From Siderastrea radians (Eukaryota > Cnidaria > Anthozoa > Scleractinia > Rhizangiidae), in assembly GCA_964017195.1 (NCBI GenBank), contig OZ024894.1:37519865-37583864 (forward strand): a stretch of DNA of 64,000 bases, written 5' to 3'. The translations under genes were made by a program, and so were the position numbers. This document shows, piece after piece, positions 56,780 to 64,000 of this stretch. Below the pieces are notes generated by a model. That model made no database searches, had not been told where the DNA came from, and was given only the letters and a program-made list of their open reading frames with translations. Within the stretch, counting starts at the first letter, position 1; the number at the start of each line of letters is the position of its first letter.

Positions 56780-56890
56780 CATGAACACAAGGAGAGGACT
56801 GGCATTCGTCGATTTCAACATTGCAATCATAACCAGTGTAGCCGTCCTCGCAGTGACAAGTGTATCTATTAACTTTATCCTCACAGGTTC
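56780..56890 (-). CDS. VWDE-like gene: EGF exon
   Basis: The 111 bp exon, phase 1 to 1, has acceptor attaaaag and donor CATG|GTAAGG. It encodes [38 protein letters not shown]. The first 35 bases of this exon are also present, truncated, at 58111-58145. Confidence 0.85.
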
Positions 56891-57377
56891 CTTTTAATTA
56901 AAAAGGAAATAACTTAGATAACTATTCTGATCATCGCCGATGTTAGTAGGGAATCTTGATATGTTTTCTTCCATACCCTATGAATATTGCTACCAGTGGC
57001 AAACTGTTTGCCTCTCTTGTCTATGGTTCATTCTCTTACTTACTAAAAAAGTAAGTGAAGCGTTGATGTTCACTTATGGCCACCAGTTCTCGACATGGGT
57101 ATTTAAATCTTATTAGCTGTCGTAGGAATAGTGATGTTTTCGTTTGTTTGTTTGTTTTTCACAGTACGGATTCCACTATAAATGACTTGTTCTTGATCAT
57201 TATTGTCCGAACTCTTTTCCGCTACATAGTACTTTACGTCCCTCAATTTCGCACATTTCGGCGATGTTTTTGTGTGTATTGTAGTTTAAATGGAAATAAC
57301 AATAAAGGTTTGGCTGGAACCACTGATTAGTTAATCAGACTCCCTTGTTGGACGAATAAAATGTGGGCCTAACATAC

Positions 57378-57488
57378 CATGTCTGCAAGGTGATGATTGG
57401 CACTCATCTATGTTAATAGTACAATTCTGTCCAGTGTATCCAGGATCACACGTGCACCTGTAGGGGCCTGTATAGTCGGTGCAATTTC
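57378..57488 (-). CDS. VWDE-like gene: EGF exon (duplicate 1a)
   Basis: The 111 bp exon, phase 1 to 1, has acceptor ttcgtag and donor CATG|GTATGT. It encodes [38 protein letters not shown]. Its paralogue at 58633-58743 differs at two residues. Confidence 0.85.
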
Positions 57489-57741
57489 CTACGAACAGAA
57501 GACAGAAGTATACAACGTAACATGGAGGCAAACTACTATGATATAAACGTTTAAAAAATCTATACAACCGAAAAAAAGGGGAATTTATATTACATCTGAC
57601 GCTTCATATTTCATAATCCTAGTAGGTCGTTATATAGTTTTCTTGTGAAATTATTGCAATGATTTGAAAGTGACAATTAATAATTATACTATTTTATTAT
57701 TTGTTCTTGTACCAGGATGACTTATTTCCTACAACACTAAC

Positions 57742-57852
57742 CATGATCACAAGGAGAAGAGCTGCAGTCATCATAATCAGTGTCACAGTTCCTTCCCACG
57801 TACCCAGGATCACAGATACACGTGAAGTTGTTTATCCCATCGATGCAACGAC
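57742..57852 (-). CDS. VWDE-like gene: EGF exon (duplicate 1b)
   Basis: The 111 bp exon, phase 1 to 1, has acceptor atttcaag and donor CATG|GTTAGT. It encodes [38 protein letters not shown]. Its paralogue at 59013-59123 has Tyr for the last Asp. Confidence 0.85.
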
Positions 57853-58110
57853 CTTGAAATGAAGAAAAGAATGTCAAATAAAGTAAATATCTCCTGCATA
57901 GCTTTCTGCCTGTGTCAGTTTGAAGGATTCAAAAGCAAGGAGGGTATGTTTCAAAACACATTTTTTACGTCCATGCAATTGTCCTCTTTTTAATGCAAGT
58001 TTATACAAAGTCGGCGTGAGCCAGGGTTGGTGTGGACCAGAGAAGTTAATGGAGAGAACGTAATGTTGTTTAGTTTGTTGTTGATTCTCGCCCTTGCTCC
58101 GAGAGGTTTA

Positions 58111-58145
58111 ACAAGTGTATCTATTAACTTTATCCTCACAGGTTC
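58111..58145 (-). pseudogene. Truncated EGF exon relic
   Basis: The acceptor and first 35 bases of the exon at 56780-56890 are duplicated here. The copy is then cut by the duplication breakpoint, which creates an in-frame stop (TAC ACT TGT TAA). There is no donor, so it should be skipped in splicing. Confidence 0.85.
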
Positions 58146-58632
58146 CTTTTAATTAAAAAGGAAATAACTTAGATAACTACTCTGATCATCGCTGATGTTA
58201 GTAAGGAATCTTGATATGTTTTCTTCCATACCCTATGAATATTGCTACCAGTGGCAAACTGTTTGCCTCTCTTGTCTATGGTTCATTCTCTTACTTACTA
58301 AAAAAGTAAGTGAAGCGTTGATGTTCACTTATGGCTACAAGTTCTCGACATGGGTATTTAAATCTTATTAGCTGTCGTAGGAATAGTGATGTTTTCGTTT
58401 GTTTGTTTGTTTTTCACAGTACGGATTCGACTATAATTGACTTGTTCTTGATCCTTATTGTCCGAACTCTTTTCCGCTACATAGTACTTTACGTCCCTCA
58501 ATTTCGCACATTTCGGCGATGTTTTTGTGTGTATTGTAGTTTAAATGGAAATAACAATAAAGGTTTGGCTGGAACCACTGATTAGTTAATCAGACTCCCT
58601 TGTTGGACGAATAAAATGTGGGCCTAACATAC

Positions 58633-58743
58633 CATGTCTGCAAGGTGATGATTGGCACTCATCTATGTTACTAGTGCAATTCTGTCCAGTGTATCCGGGA
58701 TCACACGTGCACCTGTAGGCGCCTGTATAGTCGGTGCAATTTC
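58633..58743 (-). CDS. VWDE-like gene: EGF exon (duplicate 2a)
   Basis: The 111 bp exon encodes [38 protein letters not shown]. Splice sites and phases match its paralogue at 57378-57488. Substitutions relative to the paralogue are conservative for the fold, so both copies could be used. Confidence 0.85.
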
Positions 58744-59012
58744 CTACGAACAGAAGACAGAAGTATACAACGTAACATGGAGGCAAACCATTATGATATT
58801 AACGTTTAAAAAATCTATTGGAAAAATATTTTGATACAACCAAAAAAAAGGGAATTTATATTACATCTGACGCTTCATATTTCATAATCCTAGTAGGTCG
58901 TTATATAGTTTTCTTGTGAAATTGTTGCAATAATTTGTAAGTGACAATTAATAATTATACTATTTTATTATTTGTTCTTGTACCAGGATGACTTATTTCC
59001 TACAACACTAAC

Positions 59013-59123
59013 CATGATAACAAGGAGAAGAGCTGCAGTCATCATAATCAGTGTCACAGTTCCTTCCCACGTACCCAGGATCACAGATACACGTGAAGTT
59101 GTTTATCCCATCGATGCAGCGAC
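59013..59123 (-). CDS. VWDE-like gene: EGF exon (duplicate 2b)
   Basis: The 111 bp exon encodes [38 protein letters not shown]. It joins in phase to the exon at 59862-60272 upstream and to 58633-58743 downstream. Confidence 0.85.
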
Positions 59124-59861
59124 CTTGAAATGAAGAAAAGAATGTCAAATAAAGTAAATATCTCCTGCATAGCTTTCTGCCTGTGTCAGTTTGAAGGATT
59201 CAGAAGCAAGGAGGGTAGGATTCAAAACGCATTTTTTACGTCCATGCAATTGTCCTCTTTTTAATGCAAGTTTATACAAAGTTGGCGTGAGCCAGAGTTG
59301 GCGTGGACCAGACAAGGTAATGGAGAGAACGTAATGTTGTTTAGTTTGTTGTTGGTTCTCGCCCTTGCTCTGAGAGGTTTAACTTTTCTTTGGGTACTCC
59401 GGTTTTCCCCCTCTGCTCAAAAACCAACATTTCCAAATTCCAATTCGATCTGGATTTCGAAGTCTCCCCGATTAGCTGCAGTGCACTTGTGCACGGCTAG
59501 AAGATCGAGAATATAATAAAGTTATTTAATTTTATAAAACGGAACGGTTTCAGTACATGATGACGGAAAGATTGTGGAATGCTCATATTGAAGGAATGTA
59601 CATTCTTAAACACGGCAGAAGAAATTTCCGACTGTTGAATGATTCATTTCATCATAGCGTTATTTTACTTTAACAACAAGCCAACATGCTGTTTTCCTTC
59701 TCGCTTTCCCTTCCCTTTTAATGGTGTAATCCTAGTGCAAATGAGATGATAATTGAACAATTTTGCATGCATAGGAAGAAAAAGGTGAAACCCCCTCTGG
59801 TATTTATAGTAATACCACGGAAGGGAAAAAAATGTCCATTCGCAAGCGATGACGTCATTAC

Positions 59862-60272
59862 CTCGCAAACATGGATAGGTTTGACACTCGTCAATATTTG
59901 TCTCACACGTATGCCCAGTAAAACCAGGAACACAATTACATTGATAGAAACCGGATCCCCTTGGCTTGCTTGGGTGAGGTGAGCAGCTTCCGTTATTCTG
60001 GCATTGGCAGACGACTAAGGATACTGTGATATTAAATATGGAAACAGCTCCGCAGGCATCTGTAGCCTTGAGAAAGAACATTGTTTCTGCATCGTTGGTG
60101 GCGTTCCATACTAACACGTTGTCGCGCATTACAGCATCACTTGGGCTTCCAACCATTAGTGAAACAGTAACAGGCATGCCTTCGGGATCCGAAACCTGAA
60201 TAGTCAACTCTAGGGTTTTTTGAAACAGTGCGTAGTACTCTTTAGTTGGTGAGAACTTGGGTGGGAGGTTAA
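59862..60272 (-). CDS. VWDE-like gene: Ig/cadherin-like module plus EGF
   Basis: The 411 bp exon, phase 1 to 1, has acceptor acttttag and donor CGAG|GTAATG. It encodes NLPPKFSPTKEYYALF, LTIQVSDPEGMPVTVS, DNVLVWNATNDAETMF and KATDACGAVSIFNITV, a beta-sandwich module of the Ig/cadherin-like type with a DPEG turn. CQCQNNGSCSPHPSKP and YQCNCVPGFTGHTCE follow as an EGF domain, then NIDECQTYPCLRG begins the next EGF. This junction of module and EGF run is characteristic of VWDE-type proteins as I know them. Extracellular. Confidence 0.85.
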
Positions 60273-60429
60273 CTAAAAGTAGGAAATGACATCTTAGTTT
60301 AGTAAAATCGTCTTTGATCGCGCATACGACTAGGAAGAAAAAAACACACGTGTGTTAGCAGAAACCGACCTTCATTGCCATCACAACAACAACATCAATC
60401 CTAAAACACAAAAGAGCTTCATAATTTAC

Positions 60430-60544
60430 CTTGGCGTTTGGTCCATGTGTTTGTGCTAACATCCGGGACACACTGATGGCACCAGTCGATTGGATTTGTT
60501 TCGTTTGGAGCAAAACAGTAGCGATTGATGAAGCAAGAGTTGTT
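60430..60544 (-). CDS. VWDE-like gene: cysteine-rich exon
   Basis: The 115 bp exon, phase 0 to 1, has acceptor attctcag and donor CAAG|GTAAAT. It encodes NNSCFINRYCFAPNET, NPIDWCHQCVPDVSTN, TWTKRQ. The pattern C.I...C......NP...C..C.P..S...W is recognised from VWDE-type proteins between the spacer and the Ig-like module. Confidence 0.8.
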
Positions 60545-61463
60545 CTGAGAATTTGAAGAGAAATGTGTTCTTATCTTTGTATGCGAAAAAAAAAAGATCA
60601 ACGGTAATTTGCACTGACTGTTCAATTACTCCAAAGAAACTTGTAAGAAAGTAGAAATGTAAGAGAGGCAAAAGAAAAACGAAGGAATGTGAGTGGTAAA
60701 AAAAAGCATCGGCTTTGTTTTCTTTTGTTTAGTACCAAGTTTAGACAATAATAAACAAACATAAACAAAAATAATTAAAAAATAGACAAAAATAAACAAA
60801 CATGAACAAATAAATGAAATCACGTTGCTAAAAAGACATTGTCACACGCATCGATAAAGTAGTGTCGCCAAATTCAGAACTTCACGCAAACGTAGGTTTG
60901 TAAGTATCTTGAACGATCTACTCTAAAACTAAACTTTTGCGAAAAAATAAATTTATGAAATTTTATTTGAATTTTTTAATATTGTTTGCCGTAGATGCTG
61001 TAGGCGCGATCCCAAATAAATTATCAAATTCATTGTTTTCTCCATCCTTTCATCATCATCATCATCATTTTCCATGCGTCCCCAAGTGGGGAATTGGGCC
61101 CACTGTGGTGTAATATGTTCCGATAAGAGAAAATAGAGGTAAGTTTTCAAACTGTAGAATTTCAACGCTGCAACGTTTTATTTTATTCTTTGAAAATTTC
61201 ATAAAAGGATAAAATGTTCTTTACCACCGATAAAGATCTCAGCACGTCTTTTCGCTCCACCGAATAGCTGGTAGGACGATTCTCGCCTACGCCCTAAGTT
61301 CTCCCTACGCCATCATCGGAGCGGAATGACGTGCAATGATCTACATCAGAGTATAGAGAATTATAGTTGTTTCGATAGAAAACAGGACCAGGAAGACAGA
61401 ACGAGTTTTGTAGGTTATTTTTACAAACACTGCTCTTTTAATGGAACAAAAATATGCACATAC
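60545..61463. other. Intron; no gene seen
   Basis: A/T-rich, with degenerate taaacaaacataaac repeats near 60740-60810. No exon recognised. Confidence 0.4.
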
Positions 61464-61727
61464 CTTGAGAACGCATCCTGAAGAAATATTGCAACTCATA
61501 CAAGCTGAGTCATACGAAATAAATGTAAGATTTTCCTTGCTTTTGTGTTCACCGTCATTAGACACAGATATCACCAGACCAGCTGCTGGAGTTCCTTCAT
61601 TGATGTCATCGAAAAAGCCTTGCTTCACAGAGGATTCAGGTAAAAAACAGTCTGCAAGAACTAGGTCCGTCATCTTACCAGGAAACTTATGTTCTGTGTT
61701 GTTGGGTGTCCAAGAACTATTGAACAC
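61464..61727 (-). CDS. VWDE-like gene: spacer exon
   Basis: The 264 bp exon, phase 0 to 0, has acceptor ctcttag and donor CAAG|GTATGT. It encodes VFNSSWTPNNTEHKF, KMTDLVLADCFLPESS, FFDDINEGTPAAGLVI, VSNDGEHKSKENLTF and SYDSACMSCNISSGCV. Several N-glycosylation sites (NSS, NNT, NLT, NIS) fit a secreted protein. No standard domain was recognised. Confidence 0.8.
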
Positions 61728-61942
61728 CTAAGAGAGGAAGAAAATTAGAAAACCGCTAAAAGTGCTATATCATTACTTTGAAAAGATGGCAGCCCGGCCT
61801 GCCTTAATTCGGCTCTTGCAGATGGTCAAGCTCTTATTTTCTATTACTAAGTCACCCCGATTTACAGAGAGAGGTTGTAGCAAAAATCTGGAGGGAAACG
61901 GTGAATTCGCATTAGGAGTAAAAACATATGTAATACGCTCAC

Positions 61943-62057
61943 CTTGAATTCTTTTACATGGCAGGTCATATTCCTTGATTTTATAAAACCGTTTCCTAAC
62001 ACCGTAACCTTCCTGCAGGGTCGTTTCCTTCTATCGCACAATCCATTTCCTTGCAGA
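61943..62057 (-). CDS. VWDE-like gene: exon after tenascin-type EGF
   Basis: The 115 bp exon, phase 2 to 0, has acceptor attctgcag and donor CAAG|GTGAGC. It encodes LQGNGLCDRRKRPCRK, VTVLGNGFIKSRNMTC, HVKEFK. The GLCD.R..PC..V.V.G..F motif continues from the EGF-containing exon upstream. Confidence 0.8.
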
Positions 62058-62261
62058 CTGCAGAATGGGAAAGAGACATTTTGTCACAACTTGCAAAGTA
62101 ACACCCCAACACCAGGGTGAAGGAATAATGGGCATGGGGGTGGGTGTTTGCACAAACTGTGATGGCGTCCAAAGGTGGTAAGAAAAAGGTAGACTCGAAA
62201 CCTTGAGTTAGGAAACTCACAAAACGTTCCATATTTACGTGCAACATTTTGTTTTAGTTAC

Positions 62262-62536
62262 CTCATTATCGTTGGTATTTGATAAATGGATGCTGAACAG
62301 TCTTCAGCTGTGTAGTCTTTGTTGCATACACAGGAGCCGTTGACACATCTCCCATTAGACGTGCAGTCATTAAGACAAAGAAGCTCAGCAATTTCCTCCA
62401 CCAAAACAGAGCCAGCGGGTCCATTTTCCTCGTTGGTATGATTTGCAGACATGGACACATTCCTTGCTGCCAAGCTTCCACATTCGTCCATCAGAGAAGA
62501 AACACTTCCACTTGTATATGAAAAGGCTCCAGTCAA
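62262..62536 (-). CDS. VWDE-like gene: spacer plus tenascin-type EGF exon (most 5' seen)
   Basis: The 275 bp exon, phase 0 to 2, has acceptor cactattag and donor GAG|GTAACT. It encodes LTGAFSYTSGSVSSLM, DECGSLAARNVSMSAN, VEEIAELLCLNDCTSN and GRCVNGSCVCNKDYTAEDC. The last part is a compact EGF of tenascin type, which in VWDE-like and mucin-like proteins follows the VWD domain. Exons further 5' (including any VWD domain and the signal peptide) are expected beyond the right end of the window. Confidence 0.8.
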
Positions 62537-62904
62537 CTAATAGTGAAATGAGTAAAACCGTGTTATCTGTTAAGTGTCGGTTTCCACTAAATAACAATAA
62601 CAAAAAAAATAATCAGGAAATCAGGGCCGGAAAAATGAAAACCTTTGGATTGAAATGTGCAAACGTGTCTCCTAATTTTTGCTAAATAAGGTTGTTGAGA
62701 TCTCAGTAAGGAAGAGACAAGGCTCAGTTCATGCGTGACACCAATAACAACAAGGAAAAAGTTAATACGCTAGTTAAACACGTAAAGGTGTCATGTTTGT
62801 AACAGAACAAACCTTGCGCGTTGCGCCATACAAAAGCCTAACTGCAAAATGCACACGTTAAGCGCGCGCAAGGGAAACGGACTACCGAAGCGCGCGCGCG
62901 AGCT

Positions 62905-63478
62905 AAAATTCTCAAAAAGGATAAAAAATTTTAACATCCTGTCATCTGATCCTGAGACACGTGGTATATTCCCTGAGCCGCCCCTCGTCTCATATCGGCG
63001 CGACAAGAATCTCCGGGATTTCCTCGCACGTTCTACTAGCGGCTCCCAGAGGCTCTTTGGTGCTGTCTTTTTTCCCTGCCGTCGTCCCCGCTGTCATACA
63101 TGCTAGTACATTACGTTTCGGACTGTTCTACATGGGCCCAGGAGCTCACACACTATCCATAATTGCTTCACCTGTCAAACTGAGAATGTGGGGTACTGCA
63201 TCACTTGCCGCCGTTGTACCAGCATGTACATCGGTGAGACCAGGCACCTACGGGAACGCTTCAGTGAGCACCTGCGCAGCATTCGCAACTGGTCTCCTGG
63301 GATTCCTGTGGCTGAACACTTCAACTCCGCAAGCCCCACAATAGATGACATCAGGATCTGCAGTGTCAAGCAATGCTGCGGCAGCAACACCAGTCGAAAG
63401 CGGCAGGAAATGCAGCCTATCTTCATGCTCGGCACGCTCAAACCGAGCGGACTCAATATTAATTTTAGTTTCGTATAA
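62905..63478 (+). pseudogene. PLE fragment with GIY-YIG endonuclease
   Basis: The frame reads NFNILSSDPETRGIF, PPLVSYRRDKNLRDFL and CRRPRCHTC, then after a frame change NVGYCITCRRCTSMYIG, HLRERFSEHLRSIRN, VAEHFNSASPTIDDI and LGTLKPSGLNINF before the stop at 63476. It is a third PLE family in this window, with YCIT...MYIG as the GIY-YIG core. The RT core is missing and stops interrupt the join. It lies just 5' of the first recognised VWDE-like exon in this window, presumably in an intron. Confidence 0.75.
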
Positions 63479-64000
63479 GTATGTATGTTCATTCGACATG
63501 CACGCGTTTCGGTTGTTCTTTTCCTGTGCGCGCGCTTTACGTACGCATTTTTCAGTTTGGCTTTTCTTTGTTGAGATCTCCTCTTGGGCAGGTATTTGCT
63601 TTCGGCTTTTCGAAACATCAGCTTAACCATTGGACATACATGAAAAGTCACTCCCCTACCGTGGAACAAGGGGCGCAGGGTAGATCGACCCTCTATTTCG
63701 GTTCTTGCTGTCTTACCATATTTCGAAAAGTTTTTACCTTTTATGGGTTGTGGCACTGTTGGGGGCCTGTCTTGTCATCCAAAATGGTGGCCATCTTGGT
63801 CACCTTCTTGGATTTTACCCAAAATTAGAATACCAAGAAATACGGGCAATTAAATATATGATAGACATGTAAACTATGACTTAAGTAAACAGTTTGTTGC
63901 TTGTTTTAAACGTTTTGTACTTTTGACATATTAAAAAGTGAAAAACACGCAGTTTTTGGAAAAATGGCTTGACCGCCTTTTACTTATAATAACATATCTC
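63479..64000. other. No gene seen
   Basis: Probable PLE 3' sequence up to about 63600, then A/T-rich DNA without recognised features. Confidence 0.3.

Larger units (their letters stand above)
56856..59381. repeat. ~1.26 kb tandem duplication carrying two EGF exons
   Basis: Copy 1 is 56856-58110 and copy 2 is 58111-59381, about 97 percent identical. Copy 2 has a 16-base intronic insertion near 58818. The junction gaggtttaacaagtgt joins the right end (gaggtttaac) to a point inside an EGF exon (gtgacaagtgt), with only AC in common. Confidence 0.9.

Overview
This window looks like nuclear DNA from an invertebrate animal, most likely an anthozoan cnidarian such as a coral or sea anemone. It has split genes with GT-AG introns, long A+T-rich non-coding stretches, many (TA)n tracts, and several families of Penelope-like retroelements (PLEs), LINEs, tRNA-derived SINEs, MITEs and Crypton-like tyrosine-recombinase sequence. 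There are no bacterial operons, ribosome-binding sites or CRISPR arrays. The species assignment is inference.

Host gene. At least twelve minus-strand exons from about 62.5 kb down to 52.9 kb, plus a likely thirteenth at 4.3-4.4 kb, encode part of a secreted multi-EGF protein. The order is spacer and tenascin-type EGF, cysteine-rich segment, Ig/cadherin-like module, then a run of EGF exons, which resembles von Willebrand factor D and EGF domain-containing proteins (VWDE-like). Exon phases agree throughout. The 5' part, where a VWD domain would be expected, lies beyond the right edge. A 1.26 kb tandem duplication has added two EGF exons and left one truncated exon relic.

Mobile DNA, left to right. 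0-4.26 kb: a CR1/L2-type LINE in two pieces, with a folded-back tRNA-SINE pair and a MITE between them; its TTCTA tail ends just outside an EGF exon. 5.2-16.2 kb: two inverted, tandemly structured arms flank about 10 kb that holds a threefold 1.66 kb tandem repeat and three PLE copies, most in fold-back (inverted duplicate) form, with recognisable hammerhead ribozymes. 19.2-51.8 kb: a Crypton-like tyrosine recombinase/SANT gene is split in two. The halves are separated by about 31 kb bounded by 1 kb terminal inverted repeats, best read as one very large TIR element inserted in the recombinase gene.

Inside that 31 kb element is an array of eleven 1.31 kb monomers with five embedded 268 bp MITEs, forming a 2,899 bp higher-order repeat (21.7-37.5 kb). 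It also holds a possible exon (37.5-37.7 kb), a frameshifted gene relic (39-40.2 kb), a long PLE with an inverted partner (41.7-46.3 kb), and four Helentron-like non-autonomous elements with terminal hairpins. 52.2-52.7 kb is an unusual cluster of GGAAC/GTTCC dyads. The right edge has another PLE remnant.

Most of the window is therefore nested mobile DNA in what is probably one very long intron. The most notable points are the 31 kb TIR element in a recombinase gene, the higher-order array with a six-site dyad in each monomer, the hammerhead-bearing PLE palindromes (with covarying stems in one family), and the GGAAC dyad cluster.
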